Source of the DNA: Joyebacterum sp964521425
GTDB taxonomy: Bacteria > Joyebacterota > Joyebacteria > Joyebacterales > Joyebacteraceae
DNA: 47,931 bases
Direction of reading: 5' to 3'
Assembly (NCBI GenBank): GCA_964521425.1
Contig: CAZFRO010000018.1
Location: 1 to 47,931, forward strand
Below the pieces are notes generated by a model. The model was not told the origin of the DNA. It did no database searches and was given only the letters and a program-made list of their open reading frames with translations. This document shows positions 15,368 to 24,782 of this stretch, in pieces. Positions within the stretch are counted from its first letter, which is position 1, and each line of letters begins with the position of its first letter. The translations under genes and the position numbers were made by a program.

Positions 15368-16558
15368 TCAAACGTGCGTCTTCTGTTGGACGCGAACGTC
15401 ACGTGTCTGTTCATCGCTGCGAACGGACCCGTGGGGCTTGTCCGGGTGATGCATCCCAAAGGCTGCATCGTATTCCGACAGTATCTCCTGCGTCACCTTC
15501 GGCCACGCATAGCGCTTCACAGTCTCACTCGCTCGTGCGACGAGTCCATTTCTGAGATCAGAATCCCGCGCCAATCTGATCACAGCATTCGCGATCGACT
15601 CAGACGACCCGGGTGTAACGAGAACGCTTGTCTGTCCATCGTCCACGACATCGCGGTAACCCGCTATATCGGAAGCGACGATGGCCGCCCGTGCCGCCAT
15701 CGCCTCGAGAAGCACGATCCCGAAGCTCTCTCCCCCGGTTGCGGGAGAACAGAATACGTCTGCGCTCGCGTAGTGACGGGCAAGTAGATCCCCGGAGATG
15801 AATCCGGTGAATATGACGCGGCCACGACACAGATCCGACACGTGTGATCCGTAGTAGTTCGCGAGCGGCCCGCCGCCTATTACGACAAGCCTGGCATTCG
15901 GAACGGCATCCAGGATCGCCGGCATCGCCTTCAGAAGGAACTTCGCTCCCTTGCGCGGCTCCATCCTACCGACGAAGAGGATGTTGAACCCCCCGTCGTC
16001 GAACTCGGACAGGGGCGTGGCAGATCCGAATCGCTCAATGTCAACTCCGTTGGGAACGATAGTGTATTCGCCCGGGAAGTGACGCGTCGCTGTCTCCATT
16101 GCCGCGCTCGATACTGCAATGCGCCTATTGATCCGCCGCACGTAGTGATCGAGCAACGGCCTGAACACCCGGTACCCCAGTGAGCGCTCATTGCTGGCAT
16201 GGAACGTCCCTACAATGGGCACGTCGGCCTGCCCCAGAGCTGTTAGACACAGAGTAGGCATGAGCGGTTCATGCAGGTGGAGAATATCGAATCGCTCCGC
16301 ATCGAACACGCCCCTCAGCTGGCTGGCCATCTTCAGATCTACGGCGACGGGACAGATGGAACCGTTGGCCGGCACGGAGATCGCCCGACCTATCCGGATG
16401 ACGTGCTCCTCGCAGGGGGAACCACCGTCTCCGAAGCTCGTCGTTACCACGCGGACATCGTGACCAAGACAGCAGAGTTCCCGATAGGTATTGTAGACGT
16501 GTTCGGTCACGCCTCCGGGATATGGATGGAACGCTGGTGTGACGATGCCTATCTTCAC
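15368..16558 (-). CDS. GT4-family glycosyltransferase
   Basis: 396 residues with the GT-B fold. The N-terminal half shows VTPAFHPYPGGVTEHVYN, the donor-side glycine-rich loop of PimA/PimB-like GT4 enzymes. The C-terminal half shows FVGRMEPRKGAKFLLKAM, FTGFISGDLLARHYASADV and the EX7E nucleotide-sugar motif in ESFGIVLLEAMAARAAIVASD. It probably transfers a hexose or mannose from a nucleotide sugar to a lipid or glycolipid. It lies 52 nt after an MFS-acyltransferase fusion in the same direction, a pairing like PimA with an acyltransferase, so glycolipid synthesis is inferred. Start GTG 16558. Confidence 0.9.
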   Translation of the reverse strand: MKIGIVTPAFHPYPGGVTEHVYNTYRELCCLGHDVRVVTTSFGDGGSPCEEHVIRIGRAISVPANGSICPVAVDLKMASQLRGVFDAERFDILHLHEPLMPTLCLTALGQADVPIVGTFHASNERSLGYRVFRPLLDHYVRRINRRIAVSSAAMETATRHFPGEYTIVPNGVDIERFGSATPLSEFDDGGFNILFVGRMEPRKGAKFLLKAMPAILDAVPNARLVVIGGGPLANYYGSHVSDLCRGRVIFTGFISGDLLARHYASADVFCSPATGGESFGIVLLEAMAARAAIVASDIAGYRDVVDDGQTSVLVTPGSSESIANAVIRLARDSDLRNGLVARASETVKRYAWPKVTQEILSEYDAAFGMHHPDKPHGSVRSDEQTRDVRVQQKTHV

Positions 16559-16610
16559 GGTCTCACCCTCGTTGTCACGGCGCTAGGACCGGCTGCTCGA
16601 TGACGCATTG

Positions 16611-18866
16611 TCACGGCGCCCAGACCGGCTGCAACATGCACCACTGATCCGGGTAGCGCGTGATGTACTTCTCGATGACGTCGGCAAGTCGCTGCGTGTA
16701 TGTTCTCACGGCCACGTCGAAATCATCACCGACATCGGTCTCAATTGGTCGCTCAATGAGCACCTCGTAGCTTCCATCAGATCTACGTATGCAGAAGCCG
16801 GGAACGATGGGCGCCCCGCTCCTCAGAGCAAGGTAGGCCGCCCCTCTCGGAAGCACTGTCCGCTTCCCGAAGAACTCCACGTCGACACCATCGGCGCCGA
16901 CAAGTCTCTCTCCCAGAAGGAAGACGATCTCGTTTCTTCGTAGCGCTCGCCACACCTTGAGCGTCTGACCCAGCGGAATGACGTTGACCCCGCTCTGCTC
17001 CCGCAGGGAAGACACGGCGCTCTCCGATGCGTTCCCGGAGACCGGCTCCACAACCGCCGAGAGGTCGGGCAGCCCCTCTGCGGCCGCCATCGCCGCTCCC
17101 CCCATGTCCCAGCTGCCGAGATGAGCCGAAACGAAGATGACTCCCTTTCCGGCGCCGAGCGCTCCCTGAAGGTGCTCGAGCCCTCGGAACTTGACGCTCT
17201 TGCTCACGCTGTGCCTGTGACGACCGCCCAGACCGAGGAAGTCCGCATAGTACCGCCCGTAGCTTCTGAACATCCGCCTGGCCAACACCCTCGCCTCCTT
17301 GCTGTCAGGCGACTTGCCGAGCACCTGCCCGGCATTCTCCTGCGCATGCTTCCGCTTGGTCTTGAGGACGAATGTGGCCAGATCGGAGAGAGGAACGACC
17401 ATCCAGTAGCTGATGCGCTTGGGCAACGCCCCAGCCAGCTTTGCGGTCACGCGAAGAAGAGGATATGCGTTCAGGAGATTGAGTTTTGATGTGTCGGCGA
17501 AAAGGAAGACCGATATCCCGGCGAAGCTCATCGCAACGAGACCCACGGTAACCAGGAGGTGCCGGGGGCCGATGATATCCACAATGACGCCGGACAGGAC
17601 CCCAGCTACGCCGAACGCAGCCTTGGCCAACATATCGCGGAAACCAAATGCCTTGCCGACACTGTCCCTCGGCATCGTCTCGTGCACGACCGTGTCACAG
17701 GTGATCATGGCCGGCGATATGAACACGCCCATGAAGAAGACACCGACTGACGCAAGCACGATCGTCGGTGACTGAGCGATTCCGATGAGGACAGAACCGC
17801 AGAGGAAGAAGCTCACACCGATGATGGCTCGACGCGGTGTGTGTGAGAAGAAATGCCCGACGAGAACAGATCCTATGAGCATTCCCACGCCTGCAAGCGA
17901 GAGCAGGATGCCGATCTGGGCCGGCCCCATCGCGAACTCATTCCTGACTAGGACAGGCATTGCAACCATGACGAACCCAACGATGAACATGAGGCTCGAC
18001 ATGGAGACCGTCGAGTAGATGACTATCGCACGTCCCCTCATCTGAGCTATGCCGTCCTTGAGATCTGCGACCAGCCTCTGGTAGGCCGAGCTGATTACCT
18101 CGACTTCCTCTCCTATCGGCGCTGCGATCTCATGACCGATGCGGGCTGCATCCTCTGCGAACTCCTCACGGCTGTGCGCGTGAAGCGCATGACGCGCGGC
18201 CTTCCCGACGGTCTTTCTCATGGCGGCCAGGTCCTCCTCGCGCGCGGCCGCCACTTTCGTGATGCCTCTCAGGGTCATGAAAGCGACGAGGGTACCCGAG
18301 ACGATATAGGTCGCGGAGTCCGCGAAGAACCCGACCGTGAAGCCAAACCGCTCCACAAGAAGTCCTCCGCCCGCCGGACCAACGATGATCGCGGCCACTC
18401 CTGCGATGTTCAGAAGCGAATTGGCAGACATGAGATTGTCACGCTTCACAATCTGAGGAAGTGCGGCCGACTTGGCCGACAGGTAGAAGCGATTGGTGGT
18501 GAACACGAGGAATATGAGGATGTACACGACGACCATCGAACTCGAGACCAGCGCAATTGCCGCGACGAGCAGGGCCCGTATGAAGTCGGACGCTATCATC
18601 AGGGTCCGACGGCTGATCCGGTCTGCATAGACACCAGAGATCGGGCCGATGAATAGAACGGGCGCACTCGACAGGAGAAGGATCTTCGAGAACTCAAGAC
18701 CGCTTGTCTTCTCACCACTGGAGATCGCGAAGATGAGCGCGGTCAGAGCCATCAGATTCAGATGGTCACCCATCTGAGACAGAAACGACCCCGTCCAGAG
18801 CAGCTTGAAGTCCCTGTTGTGGAGAAGCTCCGCGAACCCTCTTCTCTTGTCGGCTCTGCTCGTCAT
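16611..18866 (-). CDS. Fusion: MFS transporter + LpxL/HtrB-type lipid acyltransferase
   Basis: 751 residues. Residues about 1-465 are a 12-span MFS_3-type transporter (FKLLWTGSFLSQMGDHLN, then VYADRISRRTLM as the loop 2-3 motif), with an extended hydrophilic loop of about 70 residues (203-272) between spans 6 and 7. Residues about 475-751 are a lysophospholipid acyltransferase of the LpxL/LpxM/PatA group: catalytic H582-x4-D587 in SAHLGSWDMGG, then FLLGERL, GKRTVLPRGAAYLALRSGAP and the terminal RYPDQWCMLQPVW. Transport and acylation of a lipid on one chain recalls the LplT-Aas fusion, but with a different acyltransferase. ATG overlaps the PhaR-like stop. Confidence 0.88.
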   Translation of the reverse strand: MTSRADKRRGFAELLHNRDFKLLWTGSFLSQMGDHLNLMALTALIFAISSGEKTSGLEFSKILLLSSAPVLFIGPISGVYADRISRRTLMIASDFIRALLVAAIALVSSSMVVVYILIFLVFTTNRFYLSAKSAALPQIVKRDNLMSANSLLNIAGVAAIIVGPAGGGLLVERFGFTVGFFADSATYIVSGTLVAFMTLRGITKVAAAREEDLAAMRKTVGKAARHALHAHSREEFAEDAARIGHEIAAPIGEEVEVISSAYQRLVADLKDGIAQMRGRAIVIYSTVSMSSLMFIVGFVMVAMPVLVRNEFAMGPAQIGILLSLAGVGMLIGSVLVGHFFSHTPRRAIIGVSFFLCGSVLIGIAQSPTIVLASVGVFFMGVFISPAMITCDTVVHETMPRDSVGKAFGFRDMLAKAAFGVAGVLSGVIVDIIGPRHLLVTVGLVAMSFAGISVFLFADTSKLNLLNAYPLLRVTAKLAGALPKRISYWMVVPLSDLATFVLKTKRKHAQENAGQVLGKSPDSKEARVLARRMFRSYGRYYADFLGLGGRHRHSVSKSVKFRGLEHLQGALGAGKGVIFVSAHLGSWDMGGAAMAAAEGLPDLSAVVEPVSGNASESAVSSLREQSGVNVIPLGQTLKVWRALRRNEIVFLLGERLVGADGVDVEFFGKRTVLPRGAAYLALRSGAPIVPGFCIRRSDGSYEVLIERPIETDVGDDFDVAVRTYTQRLADVIEKYITRYPDQWCMLQPVWAP

Positions 18867-19180
18867 ATGACCCCCACCCCTGTCTTCTCGACTTCAGCCG
18901 TATCACGGGTGAAGTCGCCGCCCAACTCGAGTGATCCACGAAGCGCGAGAAGCACTCGCTCAGCAAGCTCTGCCCTGGCTTCGTCATCCGGATTGCGTCT
19001 CACGTACTCCAGGATCGCCTGGATCATGGTGACGGCCGAGATATCCTCGCCCGTACCCTTCCGCTCAACACGAATGTCACAGCCGGCGAGCACGAGCTCA
19101 GACAGCTCAGGAAGAGTGATGACTCGCCCCTGATGCGTGTCGTAGAGACGCCTGTTCGAGTACTTGAGGATGAGCCTCAA
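18863..19180 (-). CDS. PHA-accumulation regulator-like DNA-binding protein (PhaR N-domain)
   Basis: 105 residues. It starts LILKYSNRRLYDTHQGRVIT LPEL, the signature of the PHB/PHA accumulation regulator DNA-binding domain (consensus KRYSNRRLYDT..YITL). The C-terminal 40 residues are acidic and unlike full PhaR, which has additional accumulation domains, so this is a short form. TTG 19180 is preceded by AGGAG at 5-nt spacing. First gene of the operon with the MFS-acyltransferase fusion (ATGA overlap). A promoter and palindrome directly upstream suggest self-regulation. No PHA genes are near, so a PHA role is not assumed. Confidence 0.85.
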   Translation of the reverse strand: MRLILKYSNRRLYDTHQGRVITLPELSELVLAGCDIRVERKGTGEDISAVTMIQAILEYVRRNPDDEARAELAERVLLALRGSLELGGDFTRDTAEVEKTGVGVI

Positions 19181-19181
19181 T

Positions 19182-19196
19182 GTGACTCCTAGTCAC
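19182..19196. promoter_or_regulatory. Palindrome overlapping the PhaR-like ribosome binding site
   Basis: GTGACT (19182-19187), CCT, AGTCAC (19191-19196). The perfect interrupted palindrome covers the AGGAG of the PhaR-like gene and lies between promoter and start, so it could be an operator or an RNA stem that hides the ribosome binding site. Confidence 0.5.
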
Positions 19197-19234
19197 TCCA
19201 AGTCCGTGTTGTCGCTTTTGTGCATCGCACCATT

Positions 19235-19263
19235 AATTTATGAATCCTGCTCTCCCCCGTCAA
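19235..19263 (-). promoter_or_regulatory. Sigma70-type promoter of the PhaR-like / MFS-acyltransferase operon
   Basis: The minus strand reads TTGACG (19263-19258), 17-nt spacer, TAAATT (19240-19235). 5/6 and 4/6 matches with ideal spacing, about 55 nt before the TTG start. Confidence 0.6.
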
Positions 19264-19370
19264 GGCTTTTCTTCCTAGATAGTTTGCGCACTGCGAAGGG
19301 GAGACGCCGGTCGTATCATAGGCCCAAAAAGCTACCCTTTCGGGACGATTCCCTTAGGCCTGCAGGCCCC

Positions 19371-21305
19371 CTAGGCCTCCGGTGAGCCGCTCACCCGCCC
19401 ATTTGCGGAAAGATGGAGTGACATCGTCAGGAGACCGAAGAGAACTGCTGCGACGAGTCCGGATGCATTCCCGGCCCAGCCGTGCCCGATCGTGATGTAC
19501 TTGTCGAGGCCTGCATTGACGAGCGCTGCCACACCGATGCCCATCAGGGCGCCCCCGGCGATGAGCCCTGAGCTGTAGAGAACACCGTGCTCGCGGCGCG
19601 TATGCCGCCTCTCGGGATCGCGTGTGCGCTCGACCATGAGTCTCACGAGCCCCCCTGTCATGATGGGTGTCGAGAGCCTGATCGGAAGATAGAGCCCGAC
19701 AGCGAACGGTAGCGACGGAATACCGAGAAGCTCTACACACGCTGCCATGAACGCTCCGATGAAGACGAGCGTCCATGGAAGTGACTGAGTGAGCACACCC
19801 TTGACGACCATGGACATGAGCACGGCCTGCGGCGCAGGGAGCCTGTCCGACCCGATCCCGTAAGCGCGGTGCAGGAAGAAGACAACCCAACCGATCGCAA
19901 GCGCCGAGCTCAGCACACCGATGACCTCCCCGATCTGCTGCCGACGAGGTGTTGCTCCGACGAGAAAACCGGTCTTCAGATCCTGCGACGTGTCTGAGGC
20001 TATGCAGATCGCGATGCAGACGACCGCCCCGATGGAGATGGCCCCGATCATGCCGGCCTTCCCCGTCCACCCCATTCCAAGGAAGATGAGGCTGGTGGCC
20101 AGGAGCGTCGCGATGGTCATACCCGACGCCGGGTTTGAGCTGGAGCCGACGAGACCGACGATCCGGGCGGACACGGTCACGAAGAAGAAGCTGAAGATCA
20201 CTATGAGCAATGCACCCAACACGTTGACGGGTATCGCGGGCAGAAGCCAGGCCACGATCCCCAGGAGAACCGCACCCCACAATACGAGCTTGGTGGGAAG
20301 GTCGCGCGAAGTCCTCACGACCTCGGTCTCTCCAGTTGAGCGTCCCAGCAGTTCCTTGAAACCAGCACCGAACGAGCTGATCATCGTCGGTATCGCCTTG
20401 ATGAGCGTGACGAGCCCGCCGAACGCGACGGCCCCTGCCCCGATGTAGCGTATGTAGTTGTTCCAGATCTCGCCAGGACCCATCTCTGCTATGGGAACGC
20501 TCGCGGGATAGAGCGGCTCGGTCAGACCGTGCCCCACCATCTTGATGATTGGAATCAACACGAGCCACGCGACAGCCCCACCAGCGAGCATTATGCCCGA
20601 GATGCGGGGGCCGATGACGTATCCGACACCGAGAAGCGCAGGCGTAACCTCGCCGCCCACCTGAGCGCCCTCGACTCCACGGATGTTCCAGACGGGACGA
20701 TCGGGCCAGAGGCGCAGGCCCTCCATCAGAAACTTGTACAGCGCACCAATCCCCAATCCCGCGAGAATCCGAGTGACGCGCGATCCTCCCGCGTCACCGG
20801 CCACGAGCACCTCCGCGCACGCTGTTCCCTCGGGAAACGGCAGCTTCCCGTGTTCACCTATCATCAGGTGACGACGAAGCGGGATCATGAAGAGCACGCC
20901 CAGAAGCCCTCCCACGACCGCCAGCGCGAAGATCTTCGAGAGCTCCGGCATGAAGCCGAGCACTATGAGCGCCGGGATTGTGAAGATGATGCCTGCCGCC
21001 AAGGACTCGCCGGCGGAACCCACGGTCTGGACCATGTTGTTCTCAAGCACAGTAGGCCGAGAGCGGAAGAACCGGCTCAACGCAATGGCGATGACGGCTG
21101 CCGGAATGGACGCCGATACCGTCATGCCGACCTTGAGACCGAGATAGGCGTTTGCGGCGCCGAACACAATGCCGATCAGAGCGCCGGTGAGCACGGAACG
21201 GAGTGTGAACTCGGGGATGGTGACCGCGTGCCCCGTGTAAGGCGTGTAGTCCTCTCCCTTGCAGCCACCGTAAGCATCGGCTCCCAGACGTCGTTTGTCG
21301 CTCAT
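19371..21305 (-). CDS. OPT-family oligopeptide transporter
   Basis: About 644 residues with 14-16 predicted membrane spans. It begins SDKRRLGADAYGGCKGEDYTPY and then EFTLRSVLTGALIGIVFGAANAYLGLKVGMTVSASIPAAV, the N-terminal OPT signature; ENNMVQTVGSAGESLAAG and GILLFMIPLRR-type segments follow. OPT proteins import peptides or metal chelates by proton coupling. ATG 21305 has GGAG at 6-7 nt; ATG 21317 is four codons earlier and equally open. It lies 10-22 nt after the TPR gene, so co-transcription is likely. Confidence 0.92.
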   Translation of the reverse strand: MSDKRRLGADAYGGCKGEDYTPYTGHAVTIPEFTLRSVLTGALIGIVFGAANAYLGLKVGMTVSASIPAAVIAIALSRFFRSRPTVLENNMVQTVGSAGESLAAGIIFTIPALIVLGFMPELSKIFALAVVGGLLGVLFMIPLRRHLMIGEHGKLPFPEGTACAEVLVAGDAGGSRVTRILAGLGIGALYKFLMEGLRLWPDRPVWNIRGVEGAQVGGEVTPALLGVGYVIGPRISGIMLAGGAVAWLVLIPIIKMVGHGLTEPLYPASVPIAEMGPGEIWNNYIRYIGAGAVAFGGLVTLIKAIPTMISSFGAGFKELLGRSTGETEVVRTSRDLPTKLVLWGAVLLGIVAWLLPAIPVNVLGALLIVIFSFFFVTVSARIVGLVGSSSNPASGMTIATLLATSLIFLGMGWTGKAGMIGAISIGAVVCIAICIASDTSQDLKTGFLVGATPRRQQIGEVIGVLSSALAIGWVVFFLHRAYGIGSDRLPAPQAVLMSMVVKGVLTQSLPWTLVFIGAFMAACVELLGIPSLPFAVGLYLPIRLSTPIMTGGLVRLMVERTRDPERRHTRREHGVLYSSGLIAGGALMGIGVAALVNAGLDKYITIGHGWAGNASGLVAAVLFGLLTMSLHLSANGRVSGSPEA

Positions 21306-21326
21306 GTTTGTCTCCATGTATCGGCG

Positions 21327-22391
21327 TTACTCCTGTGACCCGGAGCGGTGCGGTTGCAGGTTGTTCATCTCCTTGAGAGCGCCCTCGTGGCCCGGCTCGA
21401 TCTTAAGAGCCGTCTCCCACTCGGCGCGAGCCTTCGCGCTTTCTCCTCGCCCCATGTAGACGAGACCCAATCTCCAGTGGGATGAGGCAAGAGTGTGCGT
21501 GTCTATCTCGTCGCCGCGGGCGATGAGATCCAGGAAGCCCTCTTCGGCCGCGGGGACGTCGTCGCCAAGCAGGAGTTCAGCCGTAGCCAGCATGTAGATG
21601 GCCTTGTCGTTCTCCGGCTCAAGCCGCAGGATGCGCCGGCCGATCGGAATGGCGTCGGCGTAGCGCTCCTCCTTCATATAGAAGCGACCGAGAGTCCTCC
21701 ACCCCTGGACGTTGGTCGTGTCGACCTCGGCGCCGGCCAAGTAGGCAATCTCAGCAGCCTCGCTGTCCCCCTGCGACATGGCCACGACTGCGCGGGCCTT
21801 GAACCCGCTCAGCTCATCCAGGTCCTCGATCATGCGCACGGTCGCTTCCGCCCTCTCCATGCCTCCCCCGGCGAACCCCGGCGCGTGCGCGTAGTACTGG
21901 AGCAATCCCATGTGTGCATCGACGTTCGTGGGATCGCACTCGACGGCCTTCTCGCACTCGCCCTTGTACTTCCCTCCATAGAACATGGCTCTGAACCCAC
22001 CCTCGCTCGCCTTCATCCCATAGCTGTACGCGAGCATCAGATGGTACTCCGAGTTCCCACGATCCTGCTTGACCGCTCTTCTGGCGTGCTCGATGGCGAA
22101 CTCGGCGTCCTCCCTCATCAGACCGACGATCGCCAGGCCATGCTCGGCGCGGTGGTCGTCATCGTCAATCTTCAAGACCTGGAGGTAGATCGCCTCGGCC
22201 GCACTCGACCGGCCGGCTTCAAGTTCCCGCCCGGCGCGAGCGATAAGGGAGTCAGGTGCGTTCTCGAGCCCGCCTGGATCTGAGGCGTCGGCGGCTGACG
22301 CTGGCCCGCCAATGCACACCAGCACCAGGAGACAAAGCACCATGGAGGCCGCGCAGCCGCGACCGACGAGACACACGATTCGGTTCCTCAT
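21327..22391 (-). CDS. Exported TPR-repeat protein
   Basis: 354 residues. ATG 22391 with GAGGAGGGG gives a signal peptide (MRNRIVCLVGRG ... LLVLVCIGGPASAADA). The rest is a series of about six to seven 34-residue helical repeats, for example AEAIYLQVLKIDDDDHRAEHGLA, AIEHARRAVKQDRGN, ECEKAVECDPTNVDAHMGL, AIPIGRRILRLEPENDKAIYML and ARAEWETALKIEPGHEGAL. TPR proteins are scaffolds in the envelope or periplasm; no partner can be named. It overlaps the EamA stop (ATGA), suggesting one transcript EamA-TPR-OPT. Confidence 0.85.
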   Translation of the reverse strand: MRNRIVCLVGRGCAASMVLCLLVLVCIGGPASAADASDPGGLENAPDSLIARAGRELEAGRSSAAEAIYLQVLKIDDDDHRAEHGLAIVGLMREDAEFAIEHARRAVKQDRGNSEYHLMLAYSYGMKASEGGFRAMFYGGKYKGECEKAVECDPTNVDAHMGLLQYYAHAPGFAGGGMERAEATVRMIEDLDELSGFKARAVVAMSQGDSEAAEIAYLAGAEVDTTNVQGWRTLGRFYMKEERYADAIPIGRRILRLEPENDKAIYMLATAELLLGDDVPAAEEGFLDLIARGDEIDTHTLASSHWRLGLVYMGRGESAKARAEWETALKIEPGHEGALKEMNNLQPHRSGSQE

Positions 22392-23335
22392 GAAAGCCCC
22401 TCCTCTCCCCCAACTGTGCATTCCGGAACAACGTCGGGACCCGCGACTGTCCCGTCCCCTCTCTCCAGCGACATCATGGCGACGGCAGCCACGACAAGGA
22501 CTGCTCCCAGAGCGGCGCCTTGAGACAGGCGCTCACCGAGCACGGCCGTAGCCAGGGCAAGTGCGAAGACGATCTCCACAAGCAGTATCACGCAGGACCC
22601 GGTCGCAGAGATGCGCTTGAGTCCCCAGGTCCACAGCAGAAAAGGCAGAACAGTACAGAAGAGCGCAGTGTAGCCGACGACCCATAGATCCCCGGAGAAC
22701 TCAGGGAGTCCGCCCCTCCCAAAGATGACCGCGAGTGGGAGCGCCGTCAGTGCCGTCACCGTGACCATCGCCGCGGTCAGAACGCGCACGTCGGCGATGT
22801 GCTCAGCCACGATTCTCTTGTTGAGAAGGATGAAGGCCGTCCAGATGATGGCGGCGCCGAAGATGAGCGCGTCTCCGGCGAGTTCGGCTCCCAGCATCAG
22901 TCGGAAACGTCCGCCGGTCGTCACCATGATGACGCCGATCATACCCAACACAATGGCTGCGGTCTTCATGCGCGACAGGCGCTCTCTGAACACGAACCAC
23001 GATGCGATAGCAACCAGGATGGTGCTGCTGTTCACGAAAAGCGCGGCCTTGCTTGCGGTGGTCAGGGTCTGTCCCTTGAACTGCAGCATGAAGCCGACAG
23101 CGTTCGTGACCCCAAGCCAGATGACCAGCGGGTGCCTCAGTGCCGCGCGGAGCCCGGCGAGCCGTCCTGTGGCCGCCACATAGCCGCCCGCGATGAGTGA
23201 GGCCGCCGCGAAGCGCATGAAGACAAACCAGTAGGGATCTATCGTCCTGAGTCCGAGCTTCACGACGACGAAAGACGATCCCCAGAGGAGACCAGACAGC
23301 ACCGTCGCTGCCACGGCTATTCGGCGCCCCTTCAC
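22388..23335 (-). CDS. EamA/DMT-family transporter
   Basis: About 315 residues, ten predicted membrane spans in two EamA repeats (start GRRIAVAATVLSGLLWGSSFVVVKLGL; second copy LAGDALIFGAAIIWTAFILLN). The WGSSF and the late GERLSQGAALGAVLVVAAV segments are typical of drug/metabolite exporters of the RhaT/YdcZ superfamily. I choose GTG 23335 (GGAGGG just before); GTG 23356 adds seven residues. Substrate cannot be predicted. Confidence 0.9.
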   Translation of the reverse strand: MKGRRIAVAATVLSGLLWGSSFVVVKLGLRTIDPYWFVFMRFAAASLIAGGYVAATGRLAGLRAALRHPLVIWLGVTNAVGFMLQFKGQTLTTASKAALFVNSSTILVAIASWFVFRERLSRMKTAAIVLGMIGVIMVTTGGRFRLMLGAELAGDALIFGAAIIWTAFILLNKRIVAEHIADVRVLTAAMVTVTALTALPLAVIFGRGGLPEFSGDLWVVGYTALFCTVLPFLLWTWGLKRISATGSCVILLVEIVFALALATAVLGERLSQGAALGAVLVVAAVAMMSLERGDGTVAGPDVVPECTVGGEEGLS

Positions 23336-23425
23336 ATACCCTCCACGAACGTCCACGGCTCCGCCGGCCGGGTCGTGTGACCCAGCGTCGTCTCGCGTAC
23401 TGTATCGATATGATGAGCGCTTATC

Positions 23426-24637
23426 CTACAGGAGCACTATGGCCACCGCAACGGCCATGATGGCTAGAGTAGCGGGGATGAGGAGCCGGTATATCCCTCC
23501 GAAGCTGGCGCCGAAATACTCGCGCGACAGCACGAGACAGAGATGTACGGGAGAGAGCAGACACCCGACAAAGCCGGAGCCGAATGCCAGCATCACGAGT
23601 TCCATGTCGATGCTTCCACCACTCACGAAGATGGGCATGAGCAGAGGAAAGGTCACGGCGACATAGGCTGCGGTAACACCTGTCACGAGCCCGATGAGCA
23701 TCGGCACGGCTATGATGACGAGAAGTTCCGGCACCTGGATCTGCATCAGGAACTCCGGAACCGCATCGCGGATCCCGGTCACAATGAGGAGGTGTTTGTA
23801 CGCGCTGACGCCGAAGACGAGCGTGATGATCTGAAACTCGGTTCCCTTCCTCAGAGAGGCGAGCACGTCACTGAGGCGCGCCTTCTCAAACACGGCCAGA
23901 AGAGACACGACGACGAGCACGACAAGTATGACTTCGAACTTGAACACGAGCGCGCCAACGATCACAACGACGAAGGGCAGGGAACCCTTGGCGAGAGCCA
24001 ATCCCGCTCCCTTGCGCTCCTTGGCCGAGGTCTCGTTCCGACCGGCGGGTGTCCGCCTCAAGACGAGCAGAATTCCGCTTGCGATGGCTGCAAGCGTGAG
24101 CGGGTAGGTGACACGGGCTATGTCGGCCACCGGGCGGTCGATGACAGCGGCGGCGAGGATTATGGCCGGATAGAGCGGCCAGACATATTCCCAGACGTGG
24201 CGGAACCAGTAGGCAATGAAGAAACGATCTTCCGGCCCGACGTCAGTCGACTTGAGCGCGCTCTCCACCATCGGCGCCGTCAGCATGGTCCCCCCCGGCA
24301 TGGGGAGAAGACCTCCGAAGGCGGGAACGAGCGCGACGACGATCCGGTTATCCCGGATCATGCGTTTGAGTCCTGACACGACATGATCCAGGTACCCGAG
24401 CCGCCCAGCGAACGCCCCAAGCATCAGGATCGTCGCGATGCGGCCGAAAAGCAGAAGCGAGTCCTTCGCGATGACGGCGCGCCACACTTCGAGCCCCGTC
24501 CAACCGATGGCCCTACCGGACACCAGTGCCATACTCACGGCGCCGAGGAGCATCGCGATCCCGAGATCCAACCGGAACCGGACCAGGATGATCATGAGAA
24601 CGATGGAGATCGTCAGGGCGACGATGTCCCGTTCCAT
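23426..24637 (-). CDS. DUF401-family integral membrane protein
   Basis: 403 residues, about ten spans. It matches the DUF401 group (AF0261-like): IVALTISIVLMIILVRFRLDL, the central ALVPAFGGLLPMPGGTMLTAPMVE, YWFRHVWEYVWPLYPAIILAA and FGSGFVGCLLSPVHLCLVLS. The PMPGG and LSPVHLC re-entrant-like motifs suggest a transporter of the ion-transporter superfamily, substrate unknown. ATG 24637 follows AGGGGAGT; the longer frame has no ribosome site. It stands 145 nt from the nitroreductase in the same direction. Confidence 0.85.
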   Translation of the reverse strand: MERDIVALTISIVLMIILVRFRLDLGIAMLLGAVSMALVSGRAIGWTGLEVWRAVIAKDSLLLFGRIATILMLGAFAGRLGYLDHVVSGLKRMIRDNRIVVALVPAFGGLLPMPGGTMLTAPMVESALKSTDVGPEDRFFIAYWFRHVWEYVWPLYPAIILAAAVIDRPVADIARVTYPLTLAAIASGILLVLRRTPAGRNETSAKERKGAGLALAKGSLPFVVVIVGALVFKFEVILVVLVVVSLLAVFEKARLSDVLASLRKGTEFQIITLVFGVSAYKHLLIVTGIRDAVPEFLMQIQVPELLVIIAVPMLIGLVTGVTAAYVAVTFPLLMPIFVSGGSIDMELVMLAFGSGFVGCLLSPVHLCLVLSREYFGASFGGIYRLLIPATLAIMAVAVAIVLL

Positions 24638-24782
24638 ACTCCCCTCCCCTTGAATCGCGCGGTCGTCGCAAGTGCGTGCGTAAGAAGGGGACGTTACAGA
24701 CCCATCTGCCACGTCCCCTTGAGCATATCTCTTTCCCCTGGCGCGCTCGAACCCACGTGGCCCGCCTCGGCCAGTACGGAAA

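Noticed and set aside
19354..20568. 404-codon minus-strand frame inside the OPT transporter
   Set aside because: Overlaps OPT in another frame, is Arg/His-rich with no motif and no ribosome site; the OPT frame is full-length and conserved.
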